Shown here piece by piece: positions 8,932-16,825 of a stretch of DNA of 60,016 nt (positions are counted from its first letter, which is position 1; each line of letters starts with the position of its first letter). The stretch is from contig NZ_JAAKZX010000033.1 of NCBI RefSeq assembly GCF_011045025.1, positions 1 through 60,016 of the forward strand, in the 5' to 3' direction. The stretch comes from Streptomyces ureilyticus. Its GTDB lineage: Bacteria; Actinomycetota; Actinomycetes; Streptomycetales; Streptomycetaceae. The notes under the pieces are model-generated. The model made no database searches. It worked only from the letters and a program-made list of their open reading frames with translations, and was not told the DNA's origin. Made by a program: the position numbers and the translations under genes.

Positions 8932-9210
8932 CTAGCCCGGAATCAGGCCGTCCTCGCTCAGCATCTCCCTGACTTCCTCCAGGGTTGCGTCCGGGGACGG
9001 GAGGATCAGTTCCGAAGGCTCCAGGGCGTCGTCGGGAAGGGGCGTGCCCAGGCGGCGTACTGCTTCGAGGAGTGCTCCCAGCGTGCGCCGGAAGCCCTCT
9101 TCGTCGCCGGACTCCATCTCCGCGAGGAGTTCGTCGTCCAGCTTGTTCAGTTCGGCGAAGTGGGCGTTGTCCAGCTTCACCTGTCCCTCCCCCATGATCC
9201 GTACGATCAC
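8932..9210 (-). CDS. pspAA: PspA-associated protein PspAA
   Basis: 92 residues from GTG 9210 with GGAGGG upstream. The sequence matches the PspAA family from end to end: MIVRIMGEGQ opening, a Leu-Asp-Asp helix, and the closing SELILPSPDATLEEVREMLS motif ending in GLIPG. It is 40 bp downstream of pspA in the same direction. PspAA partners PspA in the actinobacterial envelope-stress response; its biochemical role is poorly known. Confidence 0.85.
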   Translation of the reverse strand: MIVRIMGEGQVKLDNAHFAELNKLDDELLAEMESGDEEGFRRTLGALLEAVRRLGTPLPDDALEPSELILPSPDATLEEVREMLSEDGLIPG

Positions 9211-9250
9211 GACGCCCTCCTCAAGGCGTGGGACTGCTACGGCGTGGGAC

Positions 9251-10081
9251 TCACTGCTTGTCGAAGCGCGGGGTGTCCCGAGGCTGATCCTGTGACCCTG
9301 ACTGCGACTGGTCCTGGGACTGCGCCTGCCCCGAAGTATTGCCCGTACCGCCCTCGATCGCCTGCTGAGGCGTCGACGGGCCGGCCAGCTCCGCCTTCAT
9401 CCGCTGGAGTTCCAGCTCCACGTCCGTGCCACCGGAGAGCCGGTCCAGCTCGCTCTGAATGTCGTCCTTGGCCAGCCCGGAGGAGTCGTCGAGGGCACCG
9501 GAGGCGAGCAGTTCGTCGATGGCGCCGGCGCGGGCCTGGAGCTGCGCCGTCTTGTCCTCGGCGCGCTGTATGGCCAGGCCGACGTCGCCCATCTCCTCGG
9601 AGATCCCGGAGAAGGCCTCGCCGATCCTGGTCTGTGCCTGGGCCGCGGTGTACGTGGCCTTGATGGTCTCCTTCTTCGTACGGAAGGCGTCGACCTTGGC
9701 CTGCAGCCGCTGCGCGGCGAGCGTGAGCTTCTCCTCCTCTCCCTGGAGGGTCTGGTGCTGCGTCTCCAGGTCCGTGACCTGCTGCTGGAGCGCGGCACGG
9801 CGCGACAGCGCCTCACGCGCCAGGTCCTCGCGGCCGAGGGCGAGGGCCTTGCGGCCCTGGTCCTCCAGCTTCGAGGACTGGCTCTGGAGCTGGTTGAGCT
9901 GCAGCTCCAGGCGCTTGCGGGAGGTCGCCACGTCGGCGACTCCGCGGCGCACCTTCTGCAGCAGCTCCAGCTGCTTCTGGTACGAGTAGTCGAGGGTTTC
10001 GCGCGGGTCCTCGGCCCGGTCAAGGGCCTTGTTCGCCTTCGCGCGGAAGATCATCCCCATACGCTTCATGACACCGCTCAT
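9251..10081 (-). CDS. pspA: PspA/IM30 envelope-stress coiled-coil protein
   Basis: 276 residues from ATG 10081, with AAGGGGG upstream. It opens with the amphipathic, membrane-binding helix MSGVMKRMGMIFRAKANKAL, then long heptad coiled coils (residues ~30-215) typical of PspA/IM30/ESCRT-III. The C-terminal ~45 residues are Gln/Ser/Gly-rich (repeated SQDQS) and probably disordered, an addition not found in E. coli PspA. The family polymerises on damaged membranes and protects proton-motive force. It is co-oriented with pspAA. HtpX and PspAB, associated with this system in actinobacteria, are encoded at 52.4-54.0 kb. Confidence 0.93.
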   Translation of the reverse strand: MSGVMKRMGMIFRAKANKALDRAEDPRETLDYSYQKQLELLQKVRRGVADVATSRKRLELQLNQLQSQSSKLEDQGRKALALGREDLAREALSRRAALQQQVTDLETQHQTLQGEEEKLTLAAQRLQAKVDAFRTKKETIKATYTAAQAQTRIGEAFSGISEEMGDVGLAIQRAEDKTAQLQARAGAIDELLASGALDDSSGLAKDDIQSELDRLSGGTDVELELQRMKAELAGPSTPQQAIEGGTGNTSGQAQSQDQSQSGSQDQPRDTPRFDKQ

Positions 10082-10412
10082 GGGCTTCGCGCGCCCCCTT
10101 CTGACGGACTTCCAGCTCCAGCGACTGCAACAGAACCCACGGTACGGGCTCTGCATCCATTACCGCACTGTTCGGGGACGGATGCGCTCATCCCCAAGGA
10201 CGACTGTTTTCGGCACCGCTCCGGCGTAGGGAGTAGATGCCTCCCAGGGTTAGGTACGGGACAAGGTCGGGATTACCTCAGGCGCACTGGGGGCGAACCG
10301 TCGGCAACGCCCTCTCTGTGTCCCCCCTGTGCCCCTACAGACGACCGGTGTTGCCGGATCGTTCCCCGCAGGACTGTGGTCCATGCCTGGTGACCCCGTA
10401 CCCTTGGGTTTT
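10082..10412. other. Divergent intergenic region, pspA / DUF3043 gene
   Basis: 331 bp without a credible gene. It must hold the pspA promoter (minus strand) and that of the DUF3043 gene (plus strand). For the latter, TACCCT at 10398-10403 lies 9 nt before GTG 10413. A short inverted repeat GGATG/CATCC (10180-10193) is the only other structure I noticed. I could not pick a convincing pspA promoter. Confidence 0.5.
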
Positions 10413-11009
10413 GTGTTCCGTAGCCGTGCCAAGGAAGAGAAGGCCCTCGCCGACAAGGCGCCGGTGACCGACTCCAAGCAGCCCCGCGACCCCCAGGCCC
10501 CCAAGGGACGCCCCACGCCCAAACGCAGTGAGGCCCAGTCCCAGCGCCGCAGCGTCGCCAGTACGCCGACGAACCGCAAGGAGGCGGCCAAGCAGCAGCG
10601 CGAGGACCGCCGCCGTGCGCTGGCGAAACAGCGCGAGGCGCTGGCCAGCGGCGACGAGCGCTATCTACCGGCCCGCGACAAGGGACCCGTGCGGAAGTAC
10701 GCACGCCACTTCGTCGACTCACGTTTCTGCGTCGCCGAGTTCTTCCTGCCGATGGCCGTGGTCATCCTCGTACTGAGCATGGTGCAGATCCCGCAGTTGC
10801 AGAACATCGCTCTGCTGCTGTGGCTCTTCGTCATCGTGATGATCGTGGTCGACTCGATCGGCATCGCGATCCGCCTGAAGCGGCAGCTCAACGAGCGCCT
10901 CCCCGACGAGTCCAAGCGCGGCGCCGTCGCCTACGCGCTGATGCGCAGCCTCCAGATGCGTCGCCTCCGGCTGCCGAAGCCGCAGGTCAAGCGCGGAGAG
11001 CGGCCCTGA
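10413..11009 (+). CDS. DUF3043 membrane protein
   Basis: 198 residues from GTG 10413. The first ~100 residues are highly charged and basic (KEEKA, RPTPKRSEAQSQRR, KEAAKQQREDRRR), then YLPARDKGPVRKYARHFVDS, the DUF3043 signature, followed by two membrane helices (~110-130 and ~138-157) and a basic C-terminal tail. It is probably an inner-membrane protein with a cytoplasmic N terminus; function unknown. GTG 10413 was chosen because the family opens with FRSR-x-KEEK and a -10-like TACCCT lies just upstream. It overlaps the methyltransferase gene by 4 bp. Confidence 0.8.
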   Translation: MFRSRAKEEKALADKAPVTDSKQPRDPQAPKGRPTPKRSEAQSQRRSVASTPTNRKEAAKQQREDRRRALAKQREALASGDERYLPARDKGPVRKYARHFVDSRFCVAEFFLPMAVVILVLSMVQIPQLQNIALLLWLFVIVMIVVDSIGIAIRLKRQLNERLPDESKRGAVAYALMRSLQMRRLRLPKPQVKRGERP

Positions 11010-11794
11010 GCGCGCAGGCTTTCGCGGGCGGTGCGGCGGATGCCTGGCTGAGCAAGCTGGGCGGATTACGGGATGTCGTACGGCAGGAACTGGTCACCCG
11101 GCAGCTCGATGAGCAGATAGCCGGGCGGTTCCCTGTGGGACAGCGGCTGCGGGTGCTCGACGTGGGCATGGGCCAGGGCACCCAGGCGCTCCGCCTGGCG
11201 CGGGCCGGGCACAAGGTCACCGGACTCGAGCAGGACCCGACGATGGTCGCCACGGCCCGCGAGGCGCTCGCCGCCGAGCCGGAGGGGATCCGCAGCCGGG
11301 TACGGCTGTTCGAGGGGGACGGGCGGGAGACCGGCGTCCACTTCCTGCCGGGCAGTTTCGATGTGGTGCTGTGCCACGGCGTCCTCATGTACGTCGAGGA
11401 GCCCGACGCCCTGGTCGCAGGCCTGGCCCGGATGCTGGCCCCCGGCGGACTGCTGTCGCTGCTCGTGCGGAACGGCGACGCCCTCGCGATGCGGCCGGGC
11501 CTCGCCGGTGACTGGCCCGGTGCGCTGGCCGCGTTCGGGACGAGCGCCTATACGAACCGGCTCGGCCTCGACGTACGCGCGGACCGGCTCGACGTGCTCA
11601 CCGGCACGCTGGCCGGGATCGGGGCGCCGTTGCACGCCTGGTACGGGGTGCGGGTCTTCACGGATCTGGCCGCGGACGACGCGCCCGTTCCGGACGATGT
11701 GGAGGCGCTGCTGGCCGCCGAGGAGCGGGCCGGGCGGACGGATCCGTATCGGGGGGTGGCGGCGTTGCTGCACTTGTGCGGGGTGCGGGGCTGA
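11006..11794 (+). CDS. SAM-dependent methyltransferase, apparent CTG start
   Basis: 262 residues. Class I Rossmann methyltransferase: motif I VLDVGMGQGTQAL (~residues 49-61), an acidic end of strand 2 (GLEQD), motif post-I EGDGRE, and motif IV DVVLCHGVLMYVEEPD. Substrate unknown; resembles the CmoA/SmtA-like group. The start is unusual: no ATG, GTG or TTG occurs in frame between the middle of the upstream gene and motif I itself, but CTG 11006 lies 5 nt after GGAGAG and overlaps the upstream stop as CTGA. I therefore annotate CTG. It forms an operon with the DUF3043 gene. Confidence 0.82.
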   Translation: MSAQAFAGGAADAWLSKLGGLRDVVRQELVTRQLDEQIAGRFPVGQRLRVLDVGMGQGTQALRLARAGHKVTGLEQDPTMVATAREALAAEPEGIRSRVRLFEGDGRETGVHFLPGSFDVVLCHGVLMYVEEPDALVAGLARMLAPGGLLSLLVRNGDALAMRPGLAGDWPGALAAFGTSAYTNRLGLDVRADRLDVLTGTLAGIGAPLHAWYGVRVFTDLAADDAPVPDDVEALLAAEERAGRTDPYRGVAALLHLCGVRG

Positions 11795-11820
11795 GGCGCC
11801 TGGGGCACCTTGAAGCGCTG

Positions 11821-11852
11821 GTGGCCGCGACCGTTCGTACGGTCGCGGCCAC
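11821..11852. terminator. Bidirectional hairpin terminator
   Basis: Perfect 14-bp arms 11821-11834 and 11839-11852 around the loop TCGT, followed by TTTG. It lies between the convergent methyltransferase gene and the small gene at 11880. Confidence 0.8.
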
Positions 11853-11879
11853 TTTGCTGATTGCGGTACGTCTACGGAG

Positions 11880-12095
11880 CTACGAAGAAGCCTCCGCGTG
11901 CAGGCTCATCGGGCCGTAGATCTCCGTGGCGTCCTCGAACAGCCGGACCTGGTCCGCTCCCCCGTCGGCCAGCGCCTTCCAGTGCTCACCGAGCCAGGAC
12001 TCGGCGTCGCCCTGCGTGGTGAACTCCTCGGGCTGTACCGCGGGCTGGACCTCCGCCCCGTCGGCCTTCTCGAACCGCCACGTCCATGCCGCCAT
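11880..12095 (-). CDS. Conserved small actinobacterial protein
   Basis: 71 residues from ATG 12095, preceded by GGGAGG at ideal distance, which decides against a longer frame beginning at 12140. The sequence starts MAAWTWRFEKADGAEV and contains a DAESWLGEHWK helix and DQVRLFEDATEIYGPMSL, the pattern of a short beta-alpha-beta protein seen throughout Streptomyces (recollection). No catalytic motif; function unknown. Confidence 0.8.
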   Translation of the reverse strand: MAAWTWRFEKADGAEVQPAVQPEEFTTQGDAESWLGEHWKALADGGADQVRLFEDATEIYGPMSLHAEASS

Positions 12096-12272
12096 GTCGC
12101 CTCCCAAGTACCGAACCAGTACCGAACAAGTACCGAGCAAGATCGGGTTACGGCCCAGACTAGGCGTTCCGCCGCAGGTTCGGGGTTCGCGCCTCCAAAG
12201 GGTGCGCCTCTAAGGGGACTCTCAGGGGACCCCTGTCGCGCATGCGGTGGCCGAGGCGGAAAAATCAACCCC

Positions 12273-13484
12273 GTGGACATCACTCTGCTCGGGACCGGTG
12301 CTCCCGATGGTCTGCCCCGCCCCGGTTGCCCGTGTGCGGCCTGCGCGGCCGCGCTCGGGCGGGATGCGCGGGCCGCCACCGCCGTTCTCGTCGACGGCAC
12401 GTTGTTGCTCGACCTGACTCCCGGGGCGGCGTTCGCGGCCGCCCGGGTGGGGCGGTCGCTGGCCGGTGTACGGCAGGTGCTGTTGTCGCACCCGCACGAC
12501 GGGCCGGCGGTCGAAGTGCCCGCGGGACTGCCGCAGCCCGGGCGCGTACCGGACGGGCGGGAGCTTGCGCTGCTCACCGGGCACCGGGTGCGGGCGGTGG
12601 CGCTGGACGCACCCGGGACGGGGTACGCGGTGACCGGGCCCGACGGGCAGCGGCTGCTGTATCTGCCGCCGGGCGCGGCACCCTCGGGGCTCGCTGTGGG
12701 GGACGGTGCGGCGGACGAGTCGTACGACATGGTGGTCGCCGATGTGCTCGGGCGGCCGGACGCGCTGGCCCGGTTGCGCGCGGCCGGGGCCGCCGGGCCC
12801 GCGACCGACGTGATCGCGGTGCATGTCGACCACGATGTGCCGCCGGGCCCCGAACTGCGGCGGCGGCTCGCGGCGGCGGGGGCGCGGGCGGTGCCTGACG
12901 GGACGACGCTGACCGTGGGGGTGTACGAGGACGTCCCCGACGTACCGCGCCGGACGCTGGTCCTCGGCGGGGCGCGGTCCGGGAAGTCCGTGGAGGCGGA
13001 ACGGCGTCTGGAGGCCTTCCCGGATGTGCTGTACGTGGCGACCGGTGGCACCCGCGACGGGGACGGCGAGTGGGCGGCCCGGGTGAGTGCCCATCGTGAG
13101 CGGCGTCCAGGTTCCTGGCGTACCGCCGAGACCTGCGATCTCGTACCGCTGCTGAAGGAGGACGGGCCGCCGCTGCTCATCGACTGTCTGTCGCTGTGGC
13201 TGACGGACGCGATGGACTCCGTCGACGCCTGGGACGACGACGAGTGGGCGGGTGGGGGCGAGAACGCCCTGCGGGCGCGGGTCGAGGAGCTGACGTCCGC
13301 CGTCCGCGAGACCCGCCGCACCGTTGTCGCCGTCTCCAACGAGGTGGGGTCGGGGATCGTCCCGGCCACGCCTTCCGGGCGCCGTTACCGGGATGAGCTG
13401 GGCCGGTTGAACGCGGGGTTCGCGGCGGAGTGCGAGCACGTGTTGTTGGTGGTGGCGGGGCAGGCGCTGCCGCTGCGGGGGTGA
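12273..13484 (+). CDS. cobU: CobU kinase/guanylyltransferase with N-terminal metallohydrolase-like domain
   Basis: 403 residues from GTG 12273. Residues ~215-403 are CobU: P-loop GGARSGKS (222-229), the HRERRP segment, LLIDCLSLWLTD and VSNEVGSGIVP. This enzyme phosphorylates adenosylcobinamide and adds GMP, giving AdoCbi-GDP for CobS. Residues 1-205 resemble a metallo-beta-lactamase fold of the PhnP/PqqB type (LLGTGAPDGLPRPGCPCAAC opening), but the metal motif is degenerate: SHPHDGPA (72-79) in place of HxHxDH. The domain may be structural or bind nucleotide. cobT and cobS follow within 4.5 kb, though not in one operon. No B12 riboswitch was recognised upstream. Confidence 0.88.
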   Translation: MDITLLGTGAPDGLPRPGCPCAACAAALGRDARAATAVLVDGTLLLDLTPGAAFAAARVGRSLAGVRQVLLSHPHDGPAVEVPAGLPQPGRVPDGRELALLTGHRVRAVALDAPGTGYAVTGPDGQRLLYLPPGAAPSGLAVGDGAADESYDMVVADVLGRPDALARLRAAGAAGPATDVIAVHVDHDVPPGPELRRRLAAAGARAVPDGTTLTVGVYEDVPDVPRRTLVLGGARSGKSVEAERRLEAFPDVLYVATGGTRDGDGEWAARVSAHRERRPGSWRTAETCDLVPLLKEDGPPLLIDCLSLWLTDAMDSVDAWDDDEWAGGGENALRARVEELTSAVRETRRTVVAVSNEVGSGIVPATPSGRRYRDELGRLNAGFAAECEHVLLVVAGQALPLRG

Positions 13485-13559
13485 GGGCGTAAGGGGCCGC
13501 GGAGCGGCCGCAAACGGGCGGGCGGGTAGGTGGGAAAACGCCGCGGAGCGGTGCGAGGC

Positions 13560-14525
13560 TCAGCGCCGCGCGATCACGCGGTACGCGTTGGAGAAGCGGG
13601 TGCGGCGCAGCAGCGGGGCAAGGGCGTGGTCCAGGGCGAACGGAGCGGCCAGCACAGGAGCAAAACGGCCGGCCAAGCGGAGCGCCACCGCTCCGGTGAG
13701 GTCGTACGGCACATGCGGCGCGCACCGGTCGACACAGACCACCGTGCAGCCGAGCCCGTCGAGTTCGTCGAGCAGATTGCTCAGCGGCACGAGGTGCAGA
13801 TGCCGCGGCTGCCCGTACGACAGCCACCACTTGCCGAGCAGTGTGCCGAACCAGCAGCCGGGGTCCGGGACTTCGACCAGCAGATGTCCGCCGGGCCGCA
13901 GCGTGGCGAGCGCGGCGCGCAGTTCCTCGCGCGGGTCGGGGCTGTGTTCCAGGTGGTGGAGCATGCTCACCACGTCGTAGCGGGCCCGCAGCCGCTCCAC
14001 GAGGTCGGGCAACCGACCGCGGTATGCCTCCTCGATACGACCCAGCGCCCGCGCCCGCTCGACGCGTCCACTCGGGTCGGTTCCGTCGAAGGCCGTGTAC
14101 GGGTGCACCTCCCTGGCGGCGGCCGGGAACCGGCCGAATCCGGTGCCGACGTCCAGCCAGCTCTCGGGCTCGGGATACGGGAGCATCGCGCGGGCCACGG
14201 CGAGGTGGCGTCCGCGTCCGGCCCGGGTGCGGAGGATGCGTACCGGCAGGGTGTCCTGAGGGAAGTCCCGGCGGTAGTAGGCCAGAGCCTCGGCGGTGAG
14301 GCGGGGGTTCTGGAAGGCGTGGGCGCAGTCCCGGCATTCCTCGAGGACGAAGGTGCCGGGCTTGTGCTGGAGCAGGTCCGGTGTACGCAGCAGGGTGCGC
14401 AGCCGCCGTGAGCCGCACCAGGGGCAGTCGGGCCTGCGTGGTTCGTGGAACTCGCCGGTGTCCAGGGCGAGTTCGGCGCGATACGCGGTGCGGTGCGCGG
14501 CGGTGGTGTGCGGTGTGGGGGGCAT
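13560..14525 (-). CDS. Methyltransferase with zinc-ribbon N terminus
   Basis: 321 residues from ATG 14525, with AGGAG upstream. Residues ~30-75 carry two cysteine pairs, CPWC and CRDC, a zinc ribbon common to sugar and polysaccharide methyltransferases. A class I fold follows: WLDVGTGFGRF (~115), FDGTDPS, and DVVSMLHHLEHSPDP, then LRPGGHLLVEVPDP. This is the Methyltransf_23 layout, often used on nucleotide sugars or lipids. It converges on cobU and diverges from cobT, with no obvious functional link to cobalamin. Substrate not determinable. Confidence 0.82.
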   Translation of the reverse strand: MPPTPHTTAAHRTAYRAELALDTGEFHEPRRPDCPWCGSRRLRTLLRTPDLLQHKPGTFVLEECRDCAHAFQNPRLTAEALAYYRRDFPQDTLPVRILRTRAGRGRHLAVARAMLPYPEPESWLDVGTGFGRFPAAAREVHPYTAFDGTDPSGRVERARALGRIEEAYRGRLPDLVERLRARYDVVSMLHHLEHSPDPREELRAALATLRPGGHLLVEVPDPGCWFGTLLGKWWLSYGQPRHLHLVPLSNLLDELDGLGCTVVCVDRCAPHVPYDLTGAVALRLAGRFAPVLAAPFALDHALAPLLRRTRFSNAYRVIARR

Positions 14526-14741
14526 GGGCGGCTCCTGCCAAGAACGACGCGATGGGACCCGTACGGCCGGTACGACTCGTACGGCAATCCGCTGCAAACC
14601 GGAACGTATGGGATCACCCTCGCCGATGCAATCACGTTGTGGAGCCGTTGCGTTACGTACTGCGACAGAGGCTCTGACAGTGCTGCCCGGAGGCCGTGTC
14701 GTACGGGCGGACCGTCCAAGGTCGGCTGCGGACGCTGCCGG

Positions 14742-14757
14742 TACTGTTCGGCGAATG
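14742..14757 (+). promoter_or_regulatory. -10 hexamer and leaderless start of cobT
   Basis: TACTGT at 14742-14747 is followed by 7 nt and then ATG 14755. No ribosome-binding sequence is present. The spacing places transcription start on or beside the A of ATG. No clear -35 hexamer. Confidence 0.5.
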
Positions 14758-15876
14758 AGCTCGCTTAATCTCGACGACTTCTCCGATCTGATCGAGCGTC
14801 CCGACGGCGGGGTGCGCCGTGACGCCGAGGCGCGCCGGGAGCGGCAGATCGTGCCGCCCGGGTCCCTCGGGCGACTCGACGAACTGGGTGAGTGGCTGGC
14901 GGCCGCGCAGTCGGCCGTGCCGGTGCGGGCGATCGAGCGTCCGCGTGTGCTGTTGTTCGCGGGTGACCACGGGGTGGCCGAACTCGGTGTCTCCGCACGG
15001 GCGCCCGGCAGTGCGGACCAGTTGGTCAGGGCCGTGCTCGACGGCGCGAGTCCCGGGGCGGTGCTGGCCCGGCGGCTGGGCGTGCCCGTACGGGTGGTCG
15101 ACATGGCGCTCGACTGCGAGCCGGAGACGCTGCCCGACGAGGTCGTACGGCATCGGGTGCGGCGTGGCTCAGGGCAGATCGACGTGGAGGACGCGCTGAC
15201 CATCGAGGAGGCGGAGGCGGCGTTCCGTGCGGGGGTCGCTCTCGCGGACGCGGAGGCGGACTCCGGGACCGATCTGGTCGTCCTCGGGGATGTGAGCGTG
15301 GGCGGGACTACGGCCGCGGCCGTACTGATCGCCGCGCTGTGCGGGACCGATGCCTCTGTGGTCACCGGACGCGGTGGGCGGGCGATCGACGATCTGGCCT
15401 GGATGCGTAAGTGTGCGGCCGTCCGGGACGCGCTGCGGCGGGCGCGGCCCGTGCTCGGGGATCAGTTGCAGTTGCTCGCGACGGTGGGCGGTGCCGACCT
15501 GGCCGCGATGACCGGTTTTCTGTTGCAGAGTGCGGTGCGCAAGACGCCGGTGATCCTTGACGGCGTTGTCTCGGCCGCGTGTGCGCTGGTGGGGCAGCGG
15601 GTTGCTTTCCGTGCTCCCGACTGGTGGCTCGCGGGGCAGAACAGCGGGGAGCCGGCGCAGGCGAAGGCCCTTGATCGCATGGCCCTTGAGCCGCTGCTCG
15701 ACCATGGGGTCACGGTGGGCGAGGGCGCCGGGGCGCTGCTTGCTCTGCCGCTGGTCCAGGCGGCGGCTGCGCTGGCCGCGGAGCTTCCGGAGGAGTCCGA
15801 GCCGGAGGAGTCGAAGGGGTCGGAGGATCCGGAGGATCCCGAGCCCTTGGAGGCGCAGGGCCCTGACGGGGTCTGA
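14755..15876 (+). CDS. cobT: Nicotinate-nucleotide:dimethylbenzimidazole phosphoribosyltransferase
   Basis: 373 residues. It transfers ribose phosphate from nicotinate mononucleotide to dimethylbenzimidazole, making alpha-ribazole phosphate for the cobalamin lower ligand. Family landmarks are PPGSLGRLDELGEWLA (~34-49), LLFAGDHGVAELGVSA, LGDVSVGGTTAAAVL, VILDGVVSAACAL and the catalytic Glu323 in VGEGAGALLALPLVQAA. The last ~35 residues are a Glu/Pro/Asp-rich tail (EESEPEESKGSEDPEDPEP) absent from enteric CobT. It supplies CobS (16.8 kb). A copy of a dispersed intergenic repeat follows directly. Confidence 0.95.
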   Translation: MSSLNLDDFSDLIERPDGGVRRDAEARRERQIVPPGSLGRLDELGEWLAAAQSAVPVRAIERPRVLLFAGDHGVAELGVSARAPGSADQLVRAVLDGASPGAVLARRLGVPVRVVDMALDCEPETLPDEVVRHRVRRGSGQIDVEDALTIEEAEAAFRAGVALADAEADSGTDLVVLGDVSVGGTTAAAVLIAALCGTDASVVTGRGGRAIDDLAWMRKCAAVRDALRRARPVLGDQLQLLATVGGADLAAMTGFLLQSAVRKTPVILDGVVSAACALVGQRVAFRAPDWWLAGQNSGEPAQAKALDRMALEPLLDHGVTVGEGAGALLALPLVQAAAALAAELPEESEPEESKGSEDPEDPEPLEAQGPDGV

Positions 15877-15879
15877 GCG

Positions 15880-16012
15880 CGCCGCTCCGCTGGGTTGGGC
15901 AGTTTCGAAGCTGCGGGTTCGTTGTGGCTTGTCGGGCCCACGCGGCGGAGCCGCAAATCGATACAGCCCCGCGCCCCTGAAGAGGCCTTCGGCCTCCCTA
16001 GGGGCGGGGGGC
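15880..16012 (+). repeat. Dispersed intergenic repeat, copy A
   Basis: Element running from GCCGCTCCGCTGGGTTGGGC through TTCGTTGTGGCTTGTCGGGC, CGGCGGAGCCGCAAATCGAT, ACAGCCCCGCGCCCCT and a closing hairpin (AGGCC-TTC-GGCCT inside CCCCT/AGGGG). Related copies occur at 30.0, 32.4, 35.5 and 38.2 kb. Its last 15 bp supply the stop codon and final residues of the minus-strand gene at 15998. Confidence 0.75.
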
Positions 16013-16765
16013 CGCTCCAGGCTTCGGAGTCGGGTCCGGTCTGCCGCCGATCCAGTCTTCCAGCTTGCGGCGGGGGCCGGACCAGCGGCGGTCGTGGCGG
16101 TAGGCGCGGAGGCTTGATCTGGCGCGGGCTCGTGGGCGGTTGCGGTAGAAGCGTTTGGCCCAGGCGGAGCCGGGGCGGGCCAGGCGGACGGCGCCGATCA
16201 GGGCGATGAGCGGGACGATCACGCCGAAGATCGCGAGACGGGCCTTGCCCTTGGCGAGGGCGAGGAGGGCGATGAGGAAGTTTCCGGCCACGGTGCTGAT
16301 GGCGGCGCCGCGGTCCTGGAGTTCGTTCTCGCTGAGGTCGTTGACGCCGAACGGCACGAAGCCGAGGAGGACCAGGCCCACCAACGCCGCCGTGACCGCC
16401 ACGACCTCGACGCTCTTGCGGCCCTGCTCGCTCCAGTAGACGTCGTCGAGATGCAGGATCAGCGCGAACTCGTCGAGCATCAGGCCCACGCCCATCCCGA
16501 AGAGGACCGCGCACATCCCCGAGCCGAAGCCATACCCCCCGCCCGCCACCGAGCCGAAGCCGCCGACGACCGTCAGGATGACGCCGGGGACGACGTGGTG
16601 GACGTGTACGCCGCCGGTCTTGACGTTGCGGAACGGGCCCTTGCCCGCGCGGATGAGCCGGGTGATGACGCGCGTGATCACGAAGGTGAGCACGAACGAG
16701 GCGAGCGCCAGCAGCAGGGGCAGCTTCCCCGGCTCGTAGATGTTCCGGTACCACCAGTCACCCAT
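15998..16765 (-). CDS. Polytopic membrane protein, function unknown
   Basis: 255 residues from ATG 16765, with GGATGG upstream. About five or six membrane helices: one at ~13-32, then after a polar segment with HVHHVVPG (~50-57) a series from ~60 to 200. The conserved LMLDEFALILHLDDVYW segment and the His-rich loop suggest a metal or cofactor site, but I do not recognise a named family. The C terminus is basic and Pro-rich, and its last few codons and TAG stop lie inside a dispersed repeat, so the end has probably been altered by insertion of that element. Divergent from cobS. Confidence 0.8.
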   Translation of the reverse strand: MGDWWYRNIYEPGKLPLLLALASFVLTFVITRVITRLIRAGKGPFRNVKTGGVHVHHVVPGVILTVVGGFGSVAGGGYGFGSGMCAVLFGMGVGLMLDEFALILHLDDVYWSEQGRKSVEVVAVTAALVGLVLLGFVPFGVNDLSENELQDRGAAISTVAGNFLIALLALAKGKARLAIFGVIVPLIALIGAVRLARPGSAWAKRFYRNRPRARARSSLRAYRHDRRWSGPRRKLEDWIGGRPDPTPKPGAAPRP

Positions 16766-16809
16766 GACCCCATCCTGCGACCGGATCCGGCCCGCTGCCC
16801 GCTGTGCCG

Positions 16810-16825
16810 TACTCTGCGGCCCGTG
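16810..16825 (+). promoter_or_regulatory. -10 hexamer and leaderless start of cobS
   Basis: TACTCT at 16810-16815, then 7 nt, then GTG 16823; no ribosome site. Same geometry as cobT. Confidence 0.5.

Noticed and set aside
12100..12272. Possible cobalamin riboswitch before cobU
   Set aside because: No recognisable B12 box or the conserved core; cobT and cobS have almost no leader at all.
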